The notes under the pieces: model-generated | Databases searched by the model: none | Told to the model about the DNA's origin: nothing | The model's input: only the letters and a program-made list of their open reading frames with translations | Part shown: positions 36,041 through 44,647 of the stretch, piece by piece | How positions within the stretch are numbered: position 1 is the stretch's first letter | Layout: every line of letters starts with the position of its first letter | From: Actinomycetes bacterium | GTDB taxonomy: Bacteria > Actinomycetota > Thermoleophilia > Gaiellales > Gaiellaceae | NCBI GenBank assembly: GCA_026708005.1 | Contig: JAPOVR010000093.1 | Location: forward strand, 1-51,930 | DNA length: 51,930 nucleotides | Direction of reading: 5' to 3' | Program-made: the position numbers and the translations under genes

Positions 36041-36385
36041 CTGAAGACCTCAGCCGGGCTGTTCGGTCCGGGTGCTGCGGCGCGGGCCCCGCAGACGGCT
36101 ACCTGTGCCGTCGTCGTTGGTTGGCGCAGACCCCAAGCTCGTGGGGCTCCACGAGCCGTCTGGGATTGCGGCACGCCGGCTGGGTGCCGGATGTCGCCAC
36201 CGGGCACAGGCCACCCGTGGGACGGCCCCGCCGGGGGAGAGCCGCAAGGGTGAAATGGTATGCTAGCAGAGTCACCGGCGGAGACCCGGGCTAGGACTGC
36301 CTGCACGGTTGGCGTGGTGTGAGGAGCGAGCGTTGCATGCTCGCTTACTGTTTGGCCCGCCACGTCGTACCATGAGTTCTGTTAG
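36041..36385 (+). other. Long, hairpin-rich gap between rpoZ and coaBC
   Basis: 345 bp with no gene. Strong local pairings include CTGCGG/CCGCAG (about 36077-36096), GACGGC/GCCGTC (36097-36115) and GCGAGC/GCTCGC (about 36329-36348). ATGGTA (about 36255) can also pair at distance with TACCAT (about 36368), closing a domain just before the coaBC start. The piece CGCAAGGGTGAAATGG recalls RNase P J/P12, but its other universal elements are missing. No known riboswitch class fits. It could be a terminator plus leader, or an unrecognised structured RNA. Confidence 0.45.
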
Positions 36386-37549
36386 ATGGCACGCGTCCTG
36401 CTGGGAATCACCGGGGGAATAGCCGCGTACAAGGCGTGTGAGCTCGCGCGCCTGCTCGTGAAGGCTGGGCATGACGTCGTGCCCGTCCCGACGCCCAGGG
36501 CCGAGAGCTTCGTGAGCCGGGAGACGTTCGAAGCGCTCGCCCGCCACCGTGCTCCGGCTGAGCTCTACCCGCATCTGGAGGAGGCCGACCTGCTCGTGAT
36601 TGCTCCGCTCTCGGCGAACACGCTCGCCAAGCTCGCGGTCGGTGCGGCCGACAACGTCCTGACCCAGCTCGCGCTTGCGTATCGGGGGCCCACGCTCGTT
36701 GCGCCGGCGATGAACACGCGCATGTGGGAGCATCCCGCCGCGCGCGCGAACGTCAAGACGCTGCGCGAGCGGGGCGTTCAGATCGTCGGGCCTGAGCACG
36801 GCGACCTCGCAGAGGGGGAGGTGGGCACCGGGCGCATGAGCGAGCCGGCGGCAGTCTTCGAGCGGGCCGTCGAGCTGCTCGCCCACTCGTCCTGCGCAGC
36901 GCTGCACGGGCGGCGCGTGCTCGTGACGGCGGGCGGCACGCGTGAGCCCATCGACTCGGTGCGCTTCATCGCCAACCGCTCGAGCGGCCGCATGGGCGTC
37001 GCGATCGCCGCCGAGGCGCAGCGCCGTGGAGCCGCTGTGGCCCTCATCGGCGCCAACCTCGCCGTGCCGCCCCCGTCAGGCGTGGAGCTGGTTGAGGTGG
37101 AGAGCGCCGCCGAGCTTGCGCGCGAGACCGAGTCGCGCGCCGATGCAGACGTCATCGTCATGGCTGCTGCCGTTGCCGACTACCGGCCCGCCGCTTCCCT
37201 CGAGCACAAGCGGGCGAAGGGCGTGGCGATCTGGCAGCTCGAGCTCGAACCGACCGACGACATCCTCTGCCGCCTCGGCGAAAGGCGGCGTAAGGGGCAG
37301 GTGGTCGTCGGCTTCGCTGCGAACGAGGGCGAGGGTGGTCTTGCGGCCGCGCGGGAGAAGCGAACGGCTAAGCGGACGACCCTGATGGTGTTCAACGACA
37401 TCTCGCGAGACGATGTCGGCTTCGACAGCACCCACAACGAGCTCGTGATCATCGGCGACGGTGGCGAGCGGCCGGTTGGTCGGCGCACCAAGGAGGAGTG
37501 CGCTGTGGCTATCCTCGACGAGGTGACTGCGCTTCTCGGAAGCCGGTAG
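36386..37549 (+). CDS. coaBC: Bifunctional phosphopantothenoylcysteine decarboxylase/synthase
   Basis: A 387-residue two-domain coenzyme A enzyme. The N-terminal CoaC flavin domain (about 1-180) has GITGGIAAYKACELARLL, APLSANTLAKLAVGAADN and PAMNTRMWEHPA. The C-terminal CoaB domain has VLVTAGGTREPIDSVRFI, NRSSGRMG and AAVADYRP. CoaB joins cysteine to phosphopantothenate and CoaC decarboxylates the product. No clear Shine-Dalgarno precedes the ATG. Its stop shares a base with the next start. Confidence 0.95.
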   Translation: MARVLLGITGGIAAYKACELARLLVKAGHDVVPVPTPRAESFVSRETFEALARHRAPAELYPHLEEADLLVIAPLSANTLAKLAVGAADNVLTQLALAYRGPTLVAPAMNTRMWEHPAARANVKTLRERGVQIVGPEHGDLAEGEVGTGRMSEPAAVFERAVELLAHSSCAALHGRRVLVTAGGTREPIDSVRFIANRSSGRMGVAIAAEAQRRGAAVALIGANLAVPPPSGVELVEVESAAELARETESRADADVIVMAAAVADYRPAASLEHKRAKGVAIWQLELEPTDDILCRLGERRRKGQVVVGFAANEGEGGLAAAREKRTAKRTTLMVFNDISRDDVGFDSTHNELVIIGDGGERPVGRRTKEECAVAILDEVTALLGSR

Positions 37550-38532
37550 TGGACGACCTCGTCTCAGACCTGGGGCAGCGCACACGCCGCGCCGGCAGTG
37601 TTGCGGCCAGCGCGATCGTCGGGCGGATCGTCGACAACCTCGCTCGGGCGGTGCATGCGCCCGATCAGTCGCTACGGCTCGCAACGCTGTGCCTGATCAG
37701 CGAGGGCCACCTGATCATCGAGGACGTCCCGGGCGTTGGCAAGACGACGCTGGCCAAGGCGTTGGCGCGTTCGGTTGGGTGCTCGTTCTCGCGCATCCAG
37801 TTCACGCCCGACCTGCTTCCGTCTGATATCACGGGCGTCAACATGTTCAGCCGGCAGACCGGGCAGTTCGAGTTTCGGCCGGGCCCGGTCTTCACGAACC
37901 TCCTGCTGATCGATGAGATCAACCGGGCTTCACCGAAGACGCAGGCCGCGTTGCTCGAGAGTATGCAGGAGCTCCAGGTCACGGTCGACGGGGTCTCGTA
38001 CGAGCTGGCACCGCCGTTCATGGTGATGGCAACACAGAACCCGATCGAGTATGAGGGCACCTATCCCCTGCCGGAGGCAGAGCGCGACCGCTTCACCCTG
38101 CGCGTCTCGATCGGCTACCCGCCCCTGCTTCAGGAGGCCCAGCTGGTCGACACCCATGCCCAGGCGACGCCTCTCGACGACCTCCAGCCTGTCGCGAGCG
38201 CCGAGGACGTGCTGAGCGCGATCGCCGAGGCCCGCGCTATCTACGTGGATCGCAGCCTGGCCGAGTACGTCGTTACGATCCTGCACCGCACCCGCAGCGA
38301 CGCCCGTCTCTGCCTGGGCGCGAGCCCCCGTGCGGGCATCACGCTGCTCAAGGTCGCGAAGGCGCGGGCGCTGGCGGACGGCCGCAGCTACGCGACGCCG
38401 CACGACGTCAAGGCGGTGGCGGTCCCTGTGCTCGCCCACCGCCTGATCCTCGCCCCGGAAGCGCGCGCAGGCGGTCTCGACCCTGACCGGCTGGTCGCCG
38501 AGCTCGTCGAGCAAACGCCCGTCCCGGTCTAG
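37549..38532 (+). CDS. MoxR-family AAA ATPase
   Basis: A 327-residue MoxR ATPase. Walker A is EDVPGVGKTTLAKALA (about residue 60); RIQFTPDLLPSDITG is a MoxR hallmark; Walker B is LLLIDEINRASPKTQ; sensor 1 lies in VMATQNPIEYEGTYPLPEA and the C-terminal lid has SPRAGITLLKVAKA. These ATPases act as chaperones for VWA or envelope partners. The GTG start uses the last G of the coaBC stop codon. It begins a MoxR-DUF58-transglutaminase module. Confidence 0.93.
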   Translation: MDDLVSDLGQRTRRAGSVAASAIVGRIVDNLARAVHAPDQSLRLATLCLISEGHLIIEDVPGVGKTTLAKALARSVGCSFSRIQFTPDLLPSDITGVNMFSRQTGQFEFRPGPVFTNLLLIDEINRASPKTQAALLESMQELQVTVDGVSYELAPPFMVMATQNPIEYEGTYPLPEAERDRFTLRVSIGYPPLLQEAQLVDTHAQATPLDDLQPVASAEDVLSAIAEARAIYVDRSLAEYVVTILHRTRSDARLCLGASPRAGITLLKVAKARALADGRSYATPHDVKAVAVPVLAHRLILAPEARAGGLDPDRLVAELVEQTPVPV

Positions 38533-38619
38533 CCGCATGCAGCAACCCCGGGTCTCCCCTCGCGCGTGCTCGCCCGCGAACTGCCCAGGGCTGCTCAGGC
38601 ACCGAGCAGCGCAGCCGCA

Positions 38620-39876
38620 ATGCTAACCGACAAGGGCGGCTTCGTGCTCCTACTCGGCGGGCTCACGTACCTCGTCGGGTGGCTGTTCGGCTCGGACGCG
38701 CTCTACCCCGTCGGTATCGGGATGGTTGTGGCTGTGCTGGCCGGCTTGCTCTGGGTGCGATTCCTCGCCCGCCCCACCTACCTTGCTCGCTCGCTGGACG
38801 GCACGAGCCATATCGATGGCGACGACGTTCGAGTCGATCTGGCTGTCGACATCGACGGCCTCGTGCCACCCGGGAGCATCAGGGTCGTCGAGACGGTCGC
38901 GGAGTTGGGCCAGCATGAGGTCGGGCTTGCCCACACACGCTGGCGGCTCAGACGCCGGCAGTTCGGTGGCTCGTACGTCTTTGCGCAGGTGGCTCGGGGC
39001 CGGTACGGCATCTCGCCGGCCGTCGTGACGGTCGAGGATGCCTTCGCCCTGGCGTCCCGCCAGACCGAGTTCGCGGTTCAGGGCGCTCTGCTCGTCTACC
39101 CCCGCCTCGTCGAGCTCGATGCCCTCTTCTCCGACGGCGGGATGCACTTGGCCAGCGGAAGGCGGCTCCTGATCCAGCGCCAGTCTGGTTTCGATTTCCA
39201 CTCCATGCGGGAGTACGAGCAAGGGGAGTCGCTACGGCGCGTGCACTGGCCGTCAACGGCACGGCGCGGCAAGCTGATGGTGAAAGAGCTCGAGGACGCC
39301 CCGCGTGAGGAGGCGCTCGTGCTGCTCGACGCGTGTGCGTCGACCGTCGTCGGGGAGGGCAAGGACAACACCTTCGAACTCGCCGTGCGCGCGGCGGGGT
39401 CGCTGACCCGTGCGCAGGCGGCCCGTGGACGGCGCGTGGGGCTCCTGCTCAACGACCAGGCGCGTTCCTACCAGGCGGTTCACTCGCTGGAGGGCGACTG
39501 GGCGCGGGCGTTCGAGTTGCTCGCGTACGCGAAGGCCGACGGGCTGCACCCGGTGGCCGGTCTTCTGACTGAGGGCGCCGGGGTCGCCTCACAGGTGCTC
39601 CACGTCACGGTCGTCACGTCGGGGCTCGACGCTCGCCTCGCAGACCGGCTCGTCCAGCGTACAAGAGGCAAGCGCGGCACGGCGCTCGTGTACATCGAAG
39701 GCCTGAGCTTCTCCGTCTCGGGGGCGTCGGCCGATCGGCCCCCAGCCATCGTTCACGGTCAACTGACGCGGCTCGAACGGGCCGGAGTACCGGTCGCGGT
39801 GCTGCGCCGGGGCGACGACCTCGCCGAGCGCCTGGCGTTCCAGCCCAGCACGACCCAAGCGGCGAGCGTTGGCTAG
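38620..39876 (+). CDS. DUF58-domain membrane protein
   Basis: A protein of about 418 residues with two N-terminal membrane segments (FVLLLGGLTYLVGWLFG, VGIGMVVAVLAGLLWV) followed by a beta-rich part and the DUF58 core: DFHSMREYEQGESLRRVHWP STARRG region (about 210-235), which resembles a VWA-like fold. It is the usual partner of MoxR ATPases. An in-frame GTG at 38566 would add 18 residues; neither start has a clear Shine-Dalgarno, and the ATG directly before the membrane segment is preferred. It overlaps no neighbour but the next gene's longest frame starts inside it. Confidence 0.85.
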   Translation: MLTDKGGFVLLLGGLTYLVGWLFGSDALYPVGIGMVVAVLAGLLWVRFLARPTYLARSLDGTSHIDGDDVRVDLAVDIDGLVPPGSIRVVETVAELGQHEVGLAHTRWRLRRRQFGGSYVFAQVARGRYGISPAVVTVEDAFALASRQTEFAVQGALLVYPRLVELDALFSDGGMHLASGRRLLIQRQSGFDFHSMREYEQGESLRRVHWPSTARRGKLMVKELEDAPREEALVLLDACASTVVGEGKDNTFELAVRAAGSLTRAQAARGRRVGLLLNDQARSYQAVHSLEGDWARAFELLAYAKADGLHPVAGLLTEGAGVASQVLHVTVVTSGLDARLADRLVQRTRGKRGTALVYIEGLSFSVSGASADRPPAIVHGQLTRLERAGVPVAVLRRGDDLAERLAFQPSTTQAASVG

Positions 39877-39898
39877 GGCTCCGGCGGAGCAGGGCGTG

Positions 39899-42319
39899 AT
39901 GTCGGCCTGGACACGCCGGCTTCTGACCGCCGGAGCGTTCGTGCTCGCTGCGGCGCTCATCGCGGCCGCGTGGCTGCGGTTGCTCACCGACCGCCCGCCT
40001 GCGGAGGACGTGCTCATCGTAGTCGGAACGGCAGCGCTCCCCGCGCTGGCTGTCGGGCTCGTACGGGGCTGGCTGGCGGCTGTCGTCTGGCCCGCGAGCC
40101 TTGCTGTCGCGCTCATGCTGGCTGCGGGCCAGGCATTCGGCGTGCCGGTCACCGAAGCGCGGCCGCGGGACCCCGCGCGGGACTTCTTCGGGCCGGTGGT
40201 TGAGAGGTTCGAGCTCGGGCTGCGCGACTTCTACACAGCCGCGCAGCCCTTCGACCGCATCTCGCATCCTGAGATGACCGGCCTCGCCCTCTCAGGCCTG
40301 TTCGTGTTCGTTGTGATCGCGGGCATGCTGCTCGGGGCCCGTCAGCTGACGGCGGCCTCAGCGGTCGTGCTCGTCGCGGTCGGCTGGCCGGCGACGATGA
40401 TCGCGAATGTCGACCCAGACGCGCTGGCTGTCGGAACGGTCCTGCTCGCGGCCCTCCTCGTCTTCCTCTACCTCGCGCGCAGCGGCCGACGGCCCCTCGG
40501 CGGCGTCGTGCAGGCAGTCGTGCTCGGGGCTGCGGTCGTGCTGGTCGGTGTCGGGATCTCCGCCTCGAGCGCGGTCGCCAAGCCGGCTGTGCTGGACTGG
40601 CGCTCGTGGTCGCCGTTCGACCGGGTTCAGCACACGGTCGGGCTGCGCTACGTCTGGAATACGAGCTACGCGGGCATCCACTGGCCGGAAAACGAGACCG
40701 TCGTCCTCGAGGTGCGCGGGCCGACGAGGAGCGTGTACTGGCGCGCGACTTCGCTCGACGAGTACACGGGCATCGGCTGGGTTGAGTCGCTGGAGCGCGG
40801 TGACGTGACGACCGAGGCCCAGCTCGACCTCTATCGAGACCCGCTGCTCCCCCGAGCCGCGCGCAATGCGGACACCTGGCTTCAGCAGGACGTGACGGTG
40901 GCCCACCTGGCCGACGAGCACCTGATTGCGGCAGGTCAGCCGGTTCGCTGGCAGCTCGGCGGCGGACGGGCGGTTCAGCCTGCGCAGAGCGGTGTGGTGT
41001 TCGTGCCTGATGGCTTGCAGCCCGGCCAGGCGTACACGGTGTGGAGCTACACGCCTGAGGTCTCGCCCGACGATCTGATCGACGTTGAGCCAGCCAGCCG
41101 GCGGATGGTGGCCCGCTACCTCGAGGTGCTGCCGGGAGCCGCGGTTCCGCGGTTCGGCGTGCCGACGCGCGAACAGCGCCTTCAGCGGTTGCTTGCGCGG
41201 CAGGAGGGCACCCCGAGCGAAGTGATCTGGGCGCCGCACGAGCGGCTCTACGAGCAGGCGCTCAGGGTTGTTGGCAGCGCGCCGACGCCCTACCTCGCGG
41301 TCGTCGCCCTCGAGCAGTGGTTCCGCAGCACCGGCGGCTTCACCTACAACGAGTTGCCGCCGAGGCCCTCCGGCAAGGAGCCGCCCCTCGTCGAGTTCGT
41401 CCTTGAGACTCGCGAGGGCTACTGCCAGCACTACGCGGGCGCGATGGCTCTGATGCTGCGGATGCTGGGGGTGCCGAGCCGCGTTGCGGCGGGCTTCGTG
41501 AGCGGGGAGCTCGATGAGCGCACCGGCGTCTGGACGGTGGTAGACCGCGACGCCCACACGTGGGTCGAGGTGTGGTTCCCGAGGTTAGGGTGGCTTCCGT
41601 TTGACCCGACTCCCGGTCGCGGCAGCCTCGGCGGAGGATACAGCGTCTCGTCGGAGACATTCGATCTGAGCGCCGAGGGCGACGGCCGTGAGACCGGCGC
41701 GGCTGTCGCGGACAACCCGGGCCTCGCAGAGATCTTCGAGGAGGAGCTGCTGGGGCTTGGTCTGCTCGGCGCCGACGGCGCGGGACTTTTCTCGGGGGTC
41801 GAGCTTGGAGGGGGTGGACCCCCGGCCGTCGAGGCCAGCTCGGGCGGTGTCCCGGCCTGGGCGATGGCCATCCTCGCCGTCTTCGCGCTGCTCGTCGCCC
41901 TCGTCCTTGCGAAGCTCGTCTCGTGCCGCGCCCGGCTTCGTGCCCATAGCCCACAGCAGGTTGCGCGGGCCCTACGGCGGGATGTCGTTGGCTTCCTGGC
42001 CGATCAGCGACTCCAGCTGCCCGCGAGCCTCACGCTCGAGGAGTTCGGGGCGCAGATCGAGGCCGCCTACCGCGTCGACGCGACGGCGTTTGTCCGGGCG
42101 GCTTGCGCTGCGCGCTTTGCCAAGCCGCAGGAGGCTGAGCCGGCTGCCGAGGCGGCCAAAGTCGAGCACCGTACGCTGATTCGAGCCTTGCGCGGCGAGC
42201 TCGGGGGCCTCCGGCGGGCACGCGGCCTCTGCTCGGTACGCTCGCTGTTCCCCCGTGCGCGCCCGGGCCTGCCGATGCGGCTCCGTCAGAGTGAGCCCAC
42301 GACTCTGCAGCGCGCCTGA
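39899..42319 (+). CDS. TgpA-like membrane transglutaminase
   Basis: A protein of about 806 residues. Around seven membrane segments fill residues 5-235. An extracytoplasmic part follows with the transglutaminase core: Cys in REGYCQHYAGAMALMLRMLG (about residue 515), His in VDRDAHTWVEVWFP and Asp in PFDPTPGRG, the intact triad. One more membrane segment (about 655-675) precedes a cytoplasmic DUF4129-type tail. TgpA-like proteins with MoxR and DUF58 partners act on the envelope, but the substrate is not known. The ATG at 39899 has GGAG 9 bases upstream; a TTG at 39869 lies inside the DUF58 gene. Confidence 0.9.
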   Translation: MSAWTRRLLTAGAFVLAAALIAAAWLRLLTDRPPAEDVLIVVGTAALPALAVGLVRGWLAAVVWPASLAVALMLAAGQAFGVPVTEARPRDPARDFFGPVVERFELGLRDFYTAAQPFDRISHPEMTGLALSGLFVFVVIAGMLLGARQLTAASAVVLVAVGWPATMIANVDPDALAVGTVLLAALLVFLYLARSGRRPLGGVVQAVVLGAAVVLVGVGISASSAVAKPAVLDWRSWSPFDRVQHTVGLRYVWNTSYAGIHWPENETVVLEVRGPTRSVYWRATSLDEYTGIGWVESLERGDVTTEAQLDLYRDPLLPRAARNADTWLQQDVTVAHLADEHLIAAGQPVRWQLGGGRAVQPAQSGVVFVPDGLQPGQAYTVWSYTPEVSPDDLIDVEPASRRMVARYLEVLPGAAVPRFGVPTREQRLQRLLARQEGTPSEVIWAPHERLYEQALRVVGSAPTPYLAVVALEQWFRSTGGFTYNELPPRPSGKEPPLVEFVLETREGYCQHYAGAMALMLRMLGVPSRVAAGFVSGELDERTGVWTVVDRDAHTWVEVWFPRLGWLPFDPTPGRGSLGGGYSVSSETFDLSAEGDGRETGAAVADNPGLAEIFEEELLGLGLLGADGAGLFSGVELGGGGPPAVEASSGGVPAWAMAILAVFALLVALVLAKLVSCRARLRAHSPQQVARALRRDVVGFLADQRLQLPASLTLEEFGAQIEAAYRVDATAFVRAACAARFAKPQEAEPAAEAAKVEHRTLIRALRGELGGLRRARGLCSVRSLFPRARPGLPMRLRQSEPTTLQRA

Positions 42320-42370
42320 TGGGGAGGGCTCTGGCGGTGGATGGGGAGAGAGCGCGCCTGATGGGGAGGG
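42309..42370 (+). repeat. 20-bp direct repeat after the transglutaminase gene
   Basis: AGCGCGCCTGATGGGGAGGG occurs exactly at 42309-42328 and at 42351-42370. The first copy contains the transglutaminase stop codon. A third partial ATGGGGAG lies between them. It looks like a local slippage or duplication event in the 118-bp gap before the next gene. Confidence 0.8.
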
Positions 42371-42437
42371 AGAGCGCGCTGAGCTCTGCTCCCGCACGCG
42401 TGCGCCTGGTCTCAGGTAGCGGCGTTCCTCGGGCCCG

Positions 42438-43457
42438 ATGAGCGACTTCGAGAAGCTCGCCGAGCTCGGCCTGCAGATCGATTCCTCCCGGCTTGAGCGG
42501 GCCGAGGCGTCGGTCTCCAGCGACTTTGTGCGCGTGACGACGACGGTCGTGCTGGCGGGCCAGGGGTACGAAGGGCGTGGGGAGGACGTCACGTACTACG
42601 CCGACGATCACGAGGTCTTCCCGCGACTCGAGCTGGTAGGCGCGTGGACGCTTCGGTCCTTCTCCGCATCGCTCGAGGGGCAGGAGCTCTTCCCGGCTGG
42701 AGAACCGTTGTTCCCGGCTGCCCGAGACTACCGGCGCTGGGCCATCGAGAGCGCCGCACTCGATCTCGCGTTGCGCCAAGCGGGCGCCTCGCTCGGCGAG
42801 GTGGTCGAGCGCACCTATGAGCCCGTGCGCTTCGTCGTCTCGACCCGTCACGACCCTCGCGACTGGCTCGCGCTCGAGCCGCAGCTTGAGTTCAAGCTCG
42901 ACCCGACCGGGGAGTGGGACCGCGAGTTCATGCGGGCGCTGACCGAAACCGGCCGCATCCGGGTGCTCGACCTGAAGGCCTACTACGAGACCGACGCGCT
43001 TGAGGTCTCGCGCGATCGCCATCTCTATCAGGCGGCCGTTGAGCTCTTTCCGGATGCCGTGATCGAGGATCCCGCACTGACCGACGAGCTGCGCGGCGTG
43101 CTTGAGCCGGCCGAGGCGCGACTGAGCTTCGACGCGCCGATCCACTCGGTCGCTGACGTCGAGTCGCTGCCGGTGTCGGTACGCCATTTAAACATTAAGC
43201 CCTCGCGCTTCGGCTCGCTCGAGCGGCTCTTCGCCTGCCTGGCCTGGTGTGGCGAGCGGGGCGTGTCGATGTACGGCGGCGGTCAGTTCGAGCTTGGCGT
43301 TGGGCGGTCCCACATCCAGACGCTCGCGAGCCTCTACTACGCCTCTGGCCCGAACGACGTGGCTCCTGCTGAGTACAACGAGCCCGAACCTCGCGCGGGC
43401 CTTCCGCGCAGCCCGCTGCTGCCTTCGACCGCGCCGGTCGGCCTGTCCTTCAGCTAG
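42438..43457 (+). CDS. Enolase-superfamily protein of unknown substrate
   Basis: A 339-residue protein with an enolase/MLE-like layout: a capping N-terminal part, then barrel motifs with FKLDPTGEW, VLDLKAYYE, AVIEDPALTDEL, LSFDAPIHS and NIKPSRFGSLERLF in the order of general base, metal Asp, metal Glu, metal Asp and second Lys. The spacing is compatible with catalysis, but the sequence is far from dipeptide epimerases and o-succinylbenzoate synthase, and DgcA at 19044 is not close. The C-terminus (GVSMYGGGQFELGVGRSH) is also distinctive. Substrate unknown. ATG start; a frameshifted DUF309-like gene begins at its stop codon. Confidence 0.75.
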   Translation: MSDFEKLAELGLQIDSSRLERAEASVSSDFVRVTTTVVLAGQGYEGRGEDVTYYADDHEVFPRLELVGAWTLRSFSASLEGQELFPAGEPLFPAARDYRRWAIESAALDLALRQAGASLGEVVERTYEPVRFVVSTRHDPRDWLALEPQLEFKLDPTGEWDREFMRALTETGRIRVLDLKAYYETDALEVSRDRHLYQAAVELFPDAVIEDPALTDELRGVLEPAEARLSFDAPIHSVADVESLPVSVRHLNIKPSRFGSLERLFACLAWCGERGVSMYGGGQFELGVGRSHIQTLASLYYASGPNDVAPAEYNEPEPRAGLPRSPLLPSTAPVGLSFS

Positions 43458-43878
43458 ATGGCCGAGGCCTCTTCAGCCTGGTACGGCACCTCCGGGGGGG
43501 GGCGGCTGATCGGGACTCCGCTACCGCGGTGCGCTTGCGCTGGGCAAGAAGCACCTCAACCGACGCGAGTTCTTCGCTGCCTACGACGCCTTCCGTCGGG
43601 CGGCGGCCTGGGCAGGCGGGGCGGGTGGGGCGCGCTACGAGCTCGCGCGCGGGCTCGCCCATCTGGCCGCCGCGGGCTACCGGGACCTCAACGACGACGC
43701 GCGTGGGTGCGCACGTCAGCTCGCACACGCCCAGCGGCGGCTCGCCCCGTTTGGGTCGAACTACGAAGGGCTCGATCTCGGCGCGTTGCTCCGTCAGGTC
43801 GAGGAGCGGCCCGGTCCAGGGGCAGCTCCCTCGGGGTGTCCTCAGGGCGGCCCTGAGCGCGTCTTATCGGCGGTTTAG
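43458..43878 (+). pseudogene. DUF309-like gene, frameshifted at or near a G9 run
   Basis: From about 43511 to the TAG at 43876-43878 one frame gives a helical DUF309-like domain: ALALGKKHLNRREFFAAYDA, RRAAAWAGG, LARGLAHLAAAGYRDLND and LAPFGSNYEGLDLGALLRQV. It has no usable start and a TGA at 43507. The ATG at 43458, which directly follows the upstream stop, opens another frame that runs into nine G at 43494-43502. One or two indels, the first probably in this run, would join them. Function of DUF309 proteins is unknown. Co-transcribed with the enolase-like gene. Confidence 0.6.
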
Positions 43879-44647
43879 GCGTGCCCCGGGGTGTGGTGCC
43901 GAGATGGGGTCAGGCGCCGAGACGTCGCCAGGATCATGGGCGCGGGCTGTGGTTGGCGGACGGGTCGCTGTGCCCGGTGCGTGTCAGCCGGTTTGTGGGT
44001 GTGCGGGCGGCTGGAGGGGCGGAGGTGTGGCTCCGTGAGCCACGCAGGCTGCGGCGCAGCCGGTGAGCTTCGGGTGGGGCGGATGCTCAATGCGAGTGCG
44101 CAGGGAGGTGCGCTATCCGCGCGGAGTCTTTGGCCGGAGGGTGAGGCACGGAGCCGTTGGCGAGGACGGCGCAGGGGCGGCGGACGGCAGCAGGGGGAAG
44201 GACGGGCCGCAGGCCGGTGAGCGCGAGGGCTGGTGAGGCTGCACAGGGACGGCGGCAGAGGGCGAGGCGGGGCTGCGCAGGGCCACTGCGGGGGAAGAGA
44301 CGGGCTGCATAGGGGGCCAGCCGCAGGAGCGACGGATGGCTGCGTGGGGGGCCGCAGGGGTGGCTCGCCGCCGGCCACACGGGGACGGCCGCGCGGAATC
44401 GTTGCAGTCTCGTGACAATGTTGTGACAAACCGCCCACCCCGGTCGGCTACCCTCCCCCGGGTGGTAGGTGGGGGCAGGCTGTTCTTTGGACGGCTGGGC
44501 GGTCTGACGGCGGCTGGGGTGCTCCAAGCGTCGCGGCCCCGCGGGGCGTTCCGCGGCTGAGAGGCCTGACGACGGCTGGACCGGCTCCGAACGGCCCCAC
44601 ACGGCCTGGCGGCCCCGCAGGCGTCTCGTGGCTGCTCGCGCGCCGCC
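43879..44647. other. Gene-free region between convergent genes
   Basis: About 770 bp of GC-rich DNA between the DUF309-like gene and the end of the Ppx/GppA gene. I see no supported gene on either strand. It contains copy D of the dispersed element (44401-44482). Confidence 0.6.
44401..44482 (+). repeat. Dispersed intergenic element, copy D
   Basis: Blocks in order: GTTGCAGTCTCGTGAC, TTGTGACA, CGGCTACCCTCCCCCGGG and TGGTAGGTGGGGGCAGGC. The middle block seen in the other copies (GTGCGCAAGCCGTGCG) is replaced by a different C-rich stretch, so this is the most diverged copy, but the flanking blocks keep order and spacing. Confidence 0.72.

Noticed and set aside
36250-36385. RNase P RNA or a cobalamin riboswitch before coaBC
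   Set aside because: CGCAAGGGTGAAA and a GGAGACC-like piece recall these RNAs, but the universal GAGGAAAGTCC and the other conserved cores are absent.
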